From assembly GCA_964594045.1 (NCBI GenBank), contig CAZQKR010000007.1, forward strand, positions 62,001 to 126,000: DNA of 64,000 bases. The letters are read 5' to 3'. Below are positions 56,406 to 63,528 of this stretch, in pieces. Every line of letters begins with the position of its first letter. The stretch's first letter is position 1. This DNA comes from UBA2365 sp964594045. Its GTDB lineage: Bacteria > Bacteroidota > Bacteroidia > Chitinophagales > Saprospiraceae. The notes under the pieces were generated by a model. That model was not told the DNA's origin. It was given only the letters and a program-made list of their open reading frames with translations, and made no database searches. The position numbers were made by a program, and so were the translations under genes.

Positions 56406-57581
56406 ATGTTGATTGAAAGACAGATCAGCTCAGAATTAAGGTCTTTGGCCGGAAAATATAAGGTGATCACGATCACCGGTCCAAGACAAAGCGGTAAGAC
56501 TACCCTTGTGAAGCAGGTATTTCCTGAATTGAAATATGTTTCGATGGAAGAAACAGACAACAGGGAATTTGCGGCGAATGACCCGAGAGCTTTTATTTCT
56601 AAGTACCATGAAGGTGTCATTCTGGATGAAATTCAGAGAACGCCTGAATTATTGTCTTATATTCAGGGAATGGTCGATTCAAGGCCTGATCCGGCTCAAT
56701 TTATTCTGACCGGAAGCAATCAGTTTTCAATGCTTTCATCCATCAGTCAATCATTGGCTGGGCGAACTGCAATCCTTAAGCTTTTGCCCTTCAGTATAGG
56801 AGAAATTAATTCTTTTTCGGACCTTTTTGATACGGATGATCATTTATTCCGGGGATTTTATCCGGCCATTTACGCCAATGACCTGGATCCTGTTAGGACC
56901 TATTCTTATTATTTTGAAACCTATATCGAAAAGGATTTGAGACAATTGATCAGGATAAAAGACCTTTCAATGTTTACTAAATTTATAAGACTTTGTGCAG
57001 GAAGGATAGGTTCCATCCTCAATCAAAGTCAATTGGCCAATGAAACCGGCGTTTCTGTTAACACCATTGATTCCTGGTTATCCATTCTGGAGGCATCCTT
57101 TGTTATTTTCAGATTGCCTCCATGGTTTGATAACATTTCAAAGCGACTGATCAAATCCCCAAAATTGTATTTTTATGATACAGGAATTGCCTGTTTTTTA
57201 CTTGGAATAAGGAACAAAGACCACCTTGCTTCTCATCCATTGCGGGGGAATTTATTTGAGAACATGGTTGTAAATGAGTTGATTAAAGCTCATTACAATC
57301 GCGGATTGAACCCCGAACTTTATTTTTTCCGGGATAGTTCGGGAAATGAACTGGATCTGGTCATTCCTGAGGGACAAATGTTGCATGCTGCAGAAATCAA
57401 ATCATCAGCAACTTTCCATGCAGGTTTTCTCAAAACCATACAATTATTCAAAAAGATATATCCCGAAAGAGTAAAATCTTCGTTTTTGATTTATTCGGGT
57501 TCGACTGAACAGGAAGTCAAAGATACACAGGTCATTAATTTTAGAAAAGCGGGAGAAATCATACATAGTCTGGGTAATTAG
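56406..57581 (+). CDS. AAA ATPase with DUF4143 C-terminal domain
   Basis: A 391-residue protein. MLIERQISSELRSLAGKYKV precedes Walker A GPRQSGKTT (residues 25-33); the Walker B-like ILDEIQR follows near 80, with the sensor-like LTGSNQF. The DUF4143 domain (about 190-370) contains LYFYDTGIACFLLGI and a restriction-endonuclease-like block ELDLVI and HAAEIKSSATF (acid-x-K). These ATPases are very common, often in many copies per genome, and have no settled role. Start at ATG 56406; the in-frame one at 56364 adds residues not seen in the family. Bracketed by palindromic repeats, which suggests acquisition. Confidence 0.88.
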   Translation: MLIERQISSELRSLAGKYKVITITGPRQSGKTTLVKQVFPELKYVSMEETDNREFAANDPRAFISKYHEGVILDEIQRTPELLSYIQGMVDSRPDPAQFILTGSNQFSMLSSISQSLAGRTAILKLLPFSIGEINSFSDLFDTDDHLFRGFYPAIYANDLDPVRTYSYYFETYIEKDLRQLIRIKDLSMFTKFIRLCAGRIGSILNQSQLANETGVSVNTIDSWLSILEASFVIFRLPPWFDNISKRLIKSPKLYFYDTGIACFLLGIRNKDHLASHPLRGNLFENMVVNELIKAHYNRGLNPELYFFRDSSGNELDLVIPEGQMLHAAEIKSSATFHAGFLKTIQLFKKIYPERVKSSFLIYSGSTEQEVKDTQVINFRKAGEIIHSLGN

Positions 57582-57615
57582 TTGGTTAAAGAAATTCTGG
57601 ACAGGTGGTTAGTAT

Positions 57616-57648
57616 GATATAAGTTTGGAGTTGCAAACTTCAGACAAC
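57616..57648. repeat. palindromic repeat downstream of the DUF4143 gene
   Basis: GTTTGGAGTT / AACTTCAGAC arms around GCA. It matches the upstream copy in 29 of 33 positions, and differences are mainly changes that keep pairing in RNA (G-U). Confidence 0.75.
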
Positions 57649-57676
57649 GACAAATTTAAATATCCTGCTCTGCGAC

Positions 57677-58150
57677 TTACTTTTCCTCTGCCTCGCTGAT
57701 CATCAGACCTATCCCGTAAATTCCTGCCAATGAATCTACCCGTGTGAATTGATTTAGGGTGAATTCGTGCTTGCCGGCCTGTTTGAACCTGAAATGCTCG
57801 ATCAGCGGATAATGCAATTCGCAACGGTCTTTTTTGCATTTTCCGGACCAATTCCCTGCTTTGTCCGTCAATTCTATGCTCATCGTGTCCTTGATCACCA
57901 CATCGTCAGGATAGGTCACTTCCAGCGTATAATAGATGTTCTCAAAACGGTAATCCTTCGAATGATCCACCAGAATGAACAGATCGTACAATCCGGTTGT
58001 ATCTTCTATCTCCGTGATAAAATGCATGCTTTCCCCGTAAGGCCACACACCGCTGTTTTGAACCACTTTCTCCCTGTAAATGACTTTCGGCCCGCAGGAA
58101 ACCATCAAAAACAACACAAAAAACACACCGGACAGTTTTAATAAGTTCAT
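57677..58150 (-). CDS. gldH: gliding motility lipoprotein GldH
   Basis: A 157-residue outer-membrane-type lipoprotein needed for gliding in Flavobacterium. MNLLKLSGVFFVLFLMVSC is a lipoprotein signal with lipobox MVSC (Cys19). Recognisable GldH blocks are WPYGESMHFITEIEDTTGLYDL and FENIYYTLEVTYPDD, with a late Cys pair in GKCKKDRCELHYPL. Start set at ATG 58150: the in-frame extension to 58339 overlaps dnaJ and has no family support. It follows dnaJ by 50 bp, so it may be in the grpE-dnaJ transcript. Confidence 0.88.
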   Translation of the reverse strand: MNLLKLSGVFFVLFLMVSCGPKVIYREKVVQNSGVWPYGESMHFITEIEDTTGLYDLFILVDHSKDYRFENIYYTLEVTYPDDVVIKDTMSIELTDKAGNWSGKCKKDRCELHYPLIEHFRFKQAGKHEFTLNQFTRVDSLAGIYGIGLMISEAEEK

Positions 58151-58200
58151 TTTTCTTGATTTGTGATTCTTAAATAGCTTGACGTACCGCACCTGAAATG

Positions 58201-59367
58201 TTATCCACCATTGAAATACTCTTTCATCCTGTCGAAGAATCCTTTCGGGTTTTGCCCGGGTTTCGGCACAAAATTGGGCGATTGTCTCATTTTTTCCAGG
58301 ATCGCTTTTTCCTCGCTGGTCAGGTCTTTGGGCGTCCACACGTTGACATAGATCAGCTGGTCTCCCTTGCCGTAACTATTGACTGAAGGAAGGCCTTTGC
58401 CGCTCAGACGGAAGATCTTGCCGGATTGTGTACCTGCCGGAATTTTGATCTTTACTTCGCCGTTCAGGGTCGGAACATTGACAGAATTGCCCAATGCGAC
58501 ATCTGCAAAGTTGACAAACAGGTCATAAATGATGTTTTGCCCGTCGCGGGTGAAGTGTTTGTGCGGGTTGACTTCAATGCTGATCAACAGGTCACCGGCT
58601 GGTCCCTGGTTGGGTCCTGCATTTCCCTTACCTCTCATGGACAGTTGCATGCCGTCTTCCATGCCTGCCGGGATATCGATGTCGATGGTGTCTTCTCCCA
58701 TGGTGGTTCCTTCTCCCCGACAGGTGTTGCAATGTGCAGTGATCGTTTTGCCTTTACCGTGGCACACAGGGCACGGGCCTGTTGTCTGCATCTGGCCGAG
58801 GAAAGTGTTTTTGATCTGCCGGACATAGCCTGAACCCTGACAGTTGGTGCAGGTTTTGACTGAACTGCTGTCTTTGGCGCCAGTACCGTTGCAGGTAGTA
58901 CAACGGATGCGTTTTTTCACCTTTATTTTTTTGGAAGCACCCTTTTCGATGTCTTCCAGGTCGAGATTGATCTTGATCCGGATATTGGAACCTTTCTGGA
59001 CAGCGCTACCAGCTTGTCCGCCGCCGCCACCGCCAAAGAATGCATCAAAAGGGCTTCCTCCATCTCCGAAAATATTGCCGAACTGCCTGAAAATATCATC
59101 CATGGTCATGCCGCCGCTGCCATGAAAACCGCCACCGCCCTGTTCCACACCTGCATGTCCGAACCGGTCATAACGCGCCTTTTTGTCAGGATCGCTGAGC
59201 ACTTCGTAAGCTTCAGCAGCTTCCTTGAATTTTTCTTCGGCAGCTTTGTTGTTGGGGTTTTTGTCCGGATGGTATTGAATGGCCAGCTTCCGGTAAGCTT
59301 TTTTCAGCTCATCCTTGTCTGCATTTCTGCTGACGCCCAACACTTCATAATAATCTCTTTTTGCCAT
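58201..59367 (-). CDS. dnaJ: chaperone protein DnaJ
   Basis: A 388-residue type I Hsp40 that delivers unfolded proteins to DnaK and stimulates its ATPase. The J domain has HPD at residues 33-35. A Gly-rich linker (GGGGFHGSGG) follows, then four zinc-binding C-x-x-C-x-G-x-G repeats (CTTCNGTG, CTNCQGSG, CPVCHGKG, CNTCRGEG) and the C-terminal substrate domain. It starts 8 bp after the stop of grpE, a classical grpE-dnaJ pair; dnaK is not in this window. Confidence 0.98.
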   Translation of the reverse strand: MAKRDYYEVLGVSRNADKDELKKAYRKLAIQYHPDKNPNNKAAEEKFKEAAEAYEVLSDPDKKARYDRFGHAGVEQGGGGFHGSGGMTMDDIFRQFGNIFGDGGSPFDAFFGGGGGGQAGSAVQKGSNIRIKINLDLEDIEKGASKKIKVKKRIRCTTCNGTGAKDSSSVKTCTNCQGSGYVRQIKNTFLGQMQTTGPCPVCHGKGKTITAHCNTCRGEGTTMGEDTIDIDIPAGMEDGMQLSMRGKGNAGPNQGPAGDLLISIEVNPHKHFTRDGQNIIYDLFVNFADVALGNSVNVPTLNGEVKIKIPAGTQSGKIFRLSGKGLPSVNSYGKGDQLIYVNVWTPKDLTSEEKAILEKMRQSPNFVPKPGQNPKGFFDRMKEYFNGG

Positions 59368-59375
59368 TGTTTTTT

Positions 59376-60011
59376 TTATTTTCCAACTATGACTTTAGCA
59401 TAGCGGATGATCTTATCCTGCAATTTGTATCCTTTTTCTATGGTATCAACCACTTTTCCTTTCAATTCTTCCGTTGGTGCCGGGATCTCAGTGATCGCCT
59501 CATGGGTTTCGGGGTCAAAAGGCATACCAGTTGATTCCATGGGTTCTAGTCCTTTTGATTTCAAAATCGAATAGAATTTATCGTACACCAATGCGATCCC
59601 TTCCGGGAAAACTTCATTGGAATTCTCTCCGGTTGCCATTTTTTTAGCCCGGTCAAAGTCATCCAGGACAGGCAGTATGGCTTCCAGTACATCCTGTGAA
59701 GCAGTCTTCATCAGGTCGAGTTTTTCCTTGACCGTTCTGCGTTTGTAGTTGTCAAATTCCGCAAAAAGGCGCAGATATTTATCTTTCAGTTCGGCCAGTT
59801 CAGCCTGCGTTTTTTCCAAATCCTCCTTTGTTTTATCCGTTTTTTTGCGGTTGGTCTCTTTTTTCGGCTTTTTACTTTCTTCTGCGACCTGTTCCTGTTC
59901 CGTATTTTCCAGATTATCCATTTCCTTGCTCATAGCATTCACTTTTTTTTGCACACTATTCATAAAGTTTTTCCAGGTTTTCATCAAACGATCTTTCAGG
60001 CTGTTCCCCAA
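59376..60011 (-). CDS. grpE: nucleotide exchange factor GrpE
   Basis: A 211-residue DnaK nucleotide exchange factor. A charged N-terminus and long coiled-coil helix (about 60-110) lead to the beta-rich head with PVLDDFDRAKKM, FDPETHEAITEIPAPT and GYKLQDKIIRYAKVIVGK. The start is unclear: ATG 60011, 59984 and 59933 are all in frame; 59933 (MSKEMDNLENTEQ) gives a length near that of relatives. First gene of the grpE-dnaJ(-gldH) group. No CIRCE operator was found upstream. Confidence 0.93.
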   Translation of the reverse strand: MGNSLKDRLMKTWKNFMNSVQKKVNAMSKEMDNLENTEQEQVAEESKKPKKETNRKKTDKTKEDLEKTQAELAELKDKYLRLFAEFDNYKRRTVKEKLDLMKTASQDVLEAILPVLDDFDRAKKMATGENSNEVFPEGIALVYDKFYSILKSKGLEPMESTGMPFDPETHEAITEIPAPTEELKGKVVDTIEKGYKLQDKIIRYAKVIVGK

Positions 60012-60162
60012 CCCGGTTTTTCTGCCATTTCGTTATCAATTTTGGTATGTCACCATATCTTAAAGCGCTGAAAGGCAGCTTTCAGGCTCACGCAAAACAC
60101 TATCAATATTGTTGCCACAATGATTTTCCGGTCAATTTGGCATGCAATTTTGAAATAAAGTG

Positions 60163-60170
60163 CAAAAATA
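60163..60170 (-). promoter_or_regulatory. possible -7 box of the grpE-dnaJ operon
   Basis: TATTTTTG on the minus strand matches TAnnTTTG, about 150-230 bp upstream of the grpE start options. No clear -33 partner. Confidence 0.35.
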
Positions 60171-60311
60171 TCATGACAGGTGGATGTGTAGGTAGGTTGT
60201 GGGGTTATTTTGGCATAAAAAATATTGATAAAAGATGAATGTTGACTTTTTAAGGCATTGTGAAACCAATAAATTCTATTTGATCCAAAAAATCGAGCTT
60301 TACTGAACAGT

Positions 60312-60345
60312 AACAAAAGCTGCCAAAGCCAGTTGGCAGCCTTTG
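60312..60345 (-). terminator. terminator of the minus-strand accessory genes
   Basis: On the minus strand GCTGCCAA / TTGGCAGC pairs around a 6-nt loop, followed by TTTTGTTA. It lies about 20 bp after the stop of the two-TM gene at 60366. Confidence 0.75.
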
Positions 60346-60365
60346 TAATCATTCAAAGTGAATGC

Positions 60366-60575
60366 TTATTTTGGAGCATGTTTAGAAAACTTCCAGAGTA
60401 AAAGGCCAACTATAGTTGTTAATACTGTTGTACTAATTATGAAGTAAGGCCTGAATAACTCACTATAGTTCAAATCATTCTCTTCAATAATATCCAACGA
60501 TATGGAAAAAAAATAAATGCAGTGCCAAAATAAGATTAATGCAGAGATATTAACTATTATTGCTCTATTTTTCAT
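60366..60575 (-). CDS. small two-TM membrane protein next to the glycine-zipper peptide
   Basis: A 69-residue protein with two hydrophobic segments (about residues 6-26 and 42-62) and a basic tail, KFSKHAPK. No family recognised. Start ATG 60575 (MKNRAII) is chosen over the upstream in-frame one because it follows the peptide gene by 10 bp and skips a non-hydrophobic stretch. By position it is a candidate immunity or partner protein for the peptide just upstream (inference only). AT-rich and unlike neighbouring core genes in composition. Confidence 0.6.
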   Translation of the reverse strand: MKNRAIIVNISALILFWHCIYFFSISLDIIEENDLNYSELFRPYFIISTTVLTTIVGLLLWKFSKHAPK

Positions 60576-60585
60576 TTTTTTGAAT

Positions 60586-60822
60586 TTATAGTTTTTTACC
60601 AATGGTATATGAAATTGATGCAGCTCCACCACCGATGCATCCGATTACAGAATCAGTAGGAAGACCTCCTAATGCTGGATTTGGAACAGCTGAAAGACCC
60701 CTGGAAGCAACAACAGAGGTGGCGGCAGAGGCTACAAGACCTGTATAATCTGAAGCAACAAATCCAAAGAAATTCCATCCCCGGCGTCTAGGAATAGGCG
60801 TATTACAATTTTTGCTTACCAT
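60586..60822 (-). CDS. glycine-zipper small peptide, bacteriocin-like
   Basis: A 78-residue peptide if it starts at ATG 60822 (MVSKNCNTPIPRRRGWNF); a TTG at 60870 in the same frame would add 16 residues. The C-terminal part (VASDYTGLVASAATSVV, then GGLPTDSVIGCIGGGAASIS) is a small-residue-rich membrane segment with the pattern A-x-D-x-x-G-x(5)-T ... G-x-P ... G-x-x-S-x-S. This pattern recurs at the end of the lipoprotein at 61652. Such segments occur in pore-forming peptides. No double-glycine leader is clear. Function is not known; low-to-moderate confidence that it is translated. Confidence 0.5.
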   Translation of the reverse strand: MVSKNCNTPIPRRRGWNFFGFVASDYTGLVASAATSVVASRGLSAVPNPALGGLPTDSVIGCIGGGAASISYTIGKKL

Positions 60823-61025
60823 TAAATTATATTCATCAATTTTTCCTAGTCCACCTAATGATTTTGGCAACCAATACTTTGCTGAATATTAGAATACTGT
60901 TTTAACCTGTAAAAACCGGACTAATATCATTTATTAGAAACTACTGTCCTTGATTGAAAATGATAAAGATTTTATTAATTCACCTAAGTTACAGACTAAC
61001 TATATAAACACAAGAGTTCATCCAA

Positions 61026-61388
61026 TTATTGAGGGTAAATATGATCTTTCGACTTATTACGCTTTTTCATGCGTTTAAACAAATAGTCATACATAAAAAT
61101 ATACACAAATCTTAAAATGATTAAAAATAATGATGCAATAATTAATCCAATCACAAAGGACACAATTCTATTTTCAAAATTCGATAGAAAATTAGCTCTG
61201 ATCCAATCAACCGAGGCACTAAAATAAAGCCCAAAAAGAATTATGATAAGCATTCTTTTTTCTTTAATAGATTTGCGAATTAAGTATTGGTCAAAAGTTA
61301 AGAGTAGTATACCAACAATTACCCACACCAGGACTATAAATATTTTCATTTGATTATTTTTAACCTGTCCATCATTTTGACTGTTCAC
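61026..61388 (-). CDS. three-TM hypothetical membrane protein
   Basis: A 120-residue protein with three hydrophobic segments (about 16-33, 45-60, 73-100) and a very basic C-terminus (KRMKKRNKSKDH). No family recognised. The start is ATG 61388; an inner ATG at 61349 is also possible. It follows the three-TM protein at 61392 by 3 bp and probably forms a transcription unit with it and with the lipoprotein upstream. Confidence 0.65.
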   Translation of the reverse strand: MNSQNDGQVKNNQMKIFIVLVWVIVGILLLTFDQYLIRKSIKEKRMLIIILFGLYFSASVDWIRANFLSNFENRIVSFVIGLIIASLFLIILRFVYIFMYDYLFKRMKKRNKSKDHIYPQ

Positions 61389-61391
61389 CCA

Positions 61392-61670
61392 TTATACTTT
61401 ATTTCCCTCAGGTTCGTCATCGTCATTTTTTATAAAAGTACCTTTAAAGAAAAGTGAATATAAAATATGAAATATATACGTTGAAATAAGTAAATGAACA
61501 AACTGTAAATGGAATGAAACAGTAAATAATGTTATGAAGATCATAATAATAGTTATATCACCATATGCTATTTGACTGCTGATTCGGTTATATTCATACT
61601 TTAGCCAGAATTTCCTAATCAAATACAAGCCTATATTGATCACTAACCCAATTACCAATACCAGTCCCAT
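61392..61670 (-). CDS. small three-TM hypothetical membrane protein
   Basis: A 92-residue protein with three hydrophobic segments (about residues 1-18, 37-55, 58-78) and an acidic tail, NDDDEPEG. It overlaps the end of the lipoprotein gene by 19 bp, a strong sign of co-translation, and is followed at 3 bp by another small membrane protein. No family recognised; by arrangement it may be an immunity or assembly partner of the lipoprotein (inference). Confidence 0.65.
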   Translation of the reverse strand: MGLVLVIGLVINIGLYLIRKFWLKYEYNRISSQIAYGDITIIMIFITLFTVSFHLQFVHLLISTYIFHILYSLFFKGTFIKNDDDEPEGNKV

Positions 61671-62491
61671 GCTTTTTTTGCATATTTAACAGCCCTTAGA
61701 TATCCACCAACACTTCCCGATACAGCTCCTGTGACAATTGAAACTGCACCTTCTAAGTAATCTCGGCCATCTGGTTGACCCCAGCCTCCCATTACTGTTT
61801 TACCAAAGGCCCAAGTTACTCCACCTTCCAATGCGCCTAAAGCATCTGCGCCAGCAATAATAAAGGGAGCTGCTCTATTATTAATTTCAAAATTTGAATT
61901 CAAATTTGAATAATACTCACGCCAATATAAAGAAGAATGATATCCTACAGAAATTATGGAGGCTGAAATCACACCTTTGCTTTCATTCTTTTCAATTGTA
62001 CACCATTTTAATTTGAAGTAATTGTAATTAAGTTTACCCTCATAAATTGAGTCAAATACTTCTTCAATTAATACTTTTTCACTCAATGTTATTACATCTT
62101 GAGAATACACAGAGTCAATCAAATTTGTCACAGCTATTCTGAATTCAATAGGGCTTTTATTAAATTCATCAATTGTATAACTTCTTACCATGAAATCATA
62201 TGTCCAACTAGAATCAACAGTATATCCAAAAAGTGAAAAATCTTTAGCTTTTCTGCTGACTTCAGCAGCCAAGGAATTCAAATACCGTTCTTTCCCTGTT
62301 AACTCGATGTTGTTTTCATTTAGATTATTTATAACATTATTTAGCATAAGGTTGTGGTAGATCCCAATGCTATCAATCGAAAATTCTGTTTCATTTGAGC
62401 TCAGTTTGAAATCACAATCAATACTATGATTATCAAAATTGTTGCAAGAATATAAAAACAAAATCACAAAAATAAATAATAAAAATCTCAT
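61652..62491 (-). CDS. lipoprotein with C-terminal glycine-zipper segment
   Basis: A 279-residue exported protein. MRFLLFIFVILFLYSC is a lipoprotein signal with Cys16. The middle 200 residues are a helical/soluble region with no family I recognise. The C-terminus (AGADALGALEGGVTWAFGK, then DGRDYLEGAVSIVTGAVSGS and GGYLRAVKYAKKAWDWYW) is rich in Gly/Ala/Ser with spacing suited to membrane insertion, and resembles the end of the peptide at 60586. A stop overlap of 19 bp joins it to a small membrane protein. Proposed role in interbacterial toxicity or envelope damage is inference. Confidence 0.65.
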   Translation of the reverse strand: MRFLLFIFVILFLYSCNNFDNHSIDCDFKLSSNETEFSIDSIGIYHNLMLNNVINNLNENNIELTGKERYLNSLAAEVSRKAKDFSLFGYTVDSSWTYDFMVRSYTIDEFNKSPIEFRIAVTNLIDSVYSQDVITLSEKVLIEEVFDSIYEGKLNYNYFKLKWCTIEKNESKGVISASIISVGYHSSLYWREYYSNLNSNFEINNRAAPFIIAGADALGALEGGVTWAFGKTVMGGWGQPDGRDYLEGAVSIVTGAVSGSVGGYLRAVKYAKKAWDWYW

Positions 62492-62497
62492 TTCTAA

Positions 62498-62626
62498 TCA
62501 TTTAAATATTTGAATCCTACTTCCATCATGGAAGGCGGGTGATTTCGGAATAATTCTCCCGCCAGTATCGATAAAGGTGAAAGTCGGCATACCGTACTTT
62601 TTCCTTGTGAATTGATCTTCATAAAG
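62498..62626 (-). pseudogene. possible decayed thioredoxin-like fragment
   Basis: A 42-codon open stretch ends at TGA 62498 and reads KKYGMPTFTFIDTGGRIIPK, which resembles the cis-Pro strand of TlpA/thioredoxin-like proteins (P-T-x-x-F-I-D-x-x-G). A stop (TAG) lies just upstream, while another frame upstream continues with FASTNRFLNHVAL, as a frameshifted remnant would. No start codon is available. The fit to the family is short, so the call is tentative. Confidence 0.3.
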
Positions 62627-62641
62627 CTACGTGGTTTAAAA

Positions 62642-62705
62642 AACGGTTAGTGGATGCAAAGTAGCCGACGATAGGAGGCTATTATCGACATCCACATTGT
62701 TAGAT
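62642..62705. other. attC-like structured element
   Basis: A hairpin with two stems: GTGGATG (62650-62656) pairs with CATCCAC (62689-62695), and TAGCC (62662-62666) with GGCTA (62677-62681), separated by unequal internal loops. It is bounded by AAC (62642-62644) and GTTAGAT (62699-62705), the latter matching the GTTRRRY end of integron attC sites. The left R box is poor (AAAAAAC). No integrase is in the window. Confidence 0.4.
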
Positions 62706-62793
62706 TGCGTTCTATTTTTTCATCATATTTTGCAAATAAAAGGATAAAATTAAGATTCAATAATTGTTTTTGCTTTACCAAAATGATAGTTCA

Positions 62794-63453
62794 CTATAAC
62801 ATATAATAGCATGCCATACCAAGCAAAAATCCTTTATGCTTTAAAACACTATCAAATGAATAACCAACACCAATGGGTGTCCAACTACGATAATACCTAT
62901 ATTCTGATTGTAAGGATAATCTATTACTAATTTTTATTCTCACCCCAACTCCCCAAATCCAACCAAAATCAAAAGTTGGTTTTTTATCCTCAGGAAAAAT
63001 AAAAACTAATGGAATTTCTCCATTTTTGGTAATAGTTTTACCTCCTATTCTCAAAGAGGTGTTAATACCGGTATTTATAAATAATTGAATTTTTTTTCCA
63101 ATTTTACCTTCAATTAATAGCGGAAGAGTAACAAAAGGATAATAGTAATTTATTGACGAATATTCAAGCGTTCCATTTTGTGGGTTAATAGTGAAAACTT
63201 CTTTTTCAAACCAGCCTCGTTCTTCATAGTAAATTTCGCTCTTAATATTCAAATACTTGTTGTATTTATATATCGAAACAAAACCAAAAATCAAAGTATT
63301 TTTCATATATTCTTTCTTTAATCCAGAAATTTCAAGTTCGTTTGAATAAACGTTTGGAAAGTTGATTCCTCCCTTTATCCCGATATCCCACTTTTGTGCA
63401 TAGATAAAGAATGGCGAAAAAACAAACAAAACAAGTATGATTAGTTTTATCAT
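62794..63453 (-). CDS. outer-membrane beta-barrel protein (PorT-like family)
   Basis: A 219-residue exported protein. From ATG 63453 the signal peptide is MIKLIILVLFVFSPFFIYAQ; ATG 63462 or 63513 are also in frame. Mature residues open with KWDIGIKGGINFPNVYS, the typical first strand of the PorT/OMP_b-brl family, and alternating strands continue to GFLLGMACYYML, ending in an aromatic strand as outer-membrane barrels do. Function unknown. It is separated by 76 bp from the T9SS-cargo gene upstream. Confidence 0.78.
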   Translation of the reverse strand: MIKLIILVLFVFSPFFIYAQKWDIGIKGGINFPNVYSNELEISGLKKEYMKNTLIFGFVSIYKYNKYLNIKSEIYYEERGWFEKEVFTINPQNGTLEYSSINYYYPFVTLPLLIEGKIGKKIQLFINTGINTSLRIGGKTITKNGEIPLVFIFPEDKKPTFDFGWIWGVGVRIKISNRLSLQSEYRYYRSWTPIGVGYSFDSVLKHKGFLLGMACYYML

Positions 63454-63528
63454 AATTTCCATTTTTAGTTTAAAGAAAAAGGTGTATTTAAAGAATTTAT
63501 TCAATAAATACACCTTAATATCCTAATT

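Larger units (their letters stand above)
60012..60365. other. grpE upstream region and module terminator
   Basis: 354 bp without a gene. A 7-bp stem (CTGAAAG/CTTTCAG) lies at 60068-60085. A TATTTTTG box on the minus strand at 60163-60170 may be the grpE promoter. The end of the accessory region is marked by the terminator at 60312-60345. Confidence 0.5.
62492..62793. other. intergenic region with pseudogene fragment and hairpin
   Basis: 302 bp between the lipoprotein and the beta-barrel gene. Contents are the thioredoxin-like remnant (62498-62626) and the structured element (62642-62705); the rest is AT-rich and featureless. Confidence 0.5.

Noticed and set aside
58151..58339. Extension of GldH into dnaJ
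   Set aside because: It overlaps the dnaJ gene and displaces the lipoprotein signal, which should be N-terminal.
60012..60365. CIRCE heat-shock operator upstream of grpE
   Set aside because: No TTAGCACTC/GAGTGCTAA inverted repeat is present; the short stem at 60068-60085 differs.
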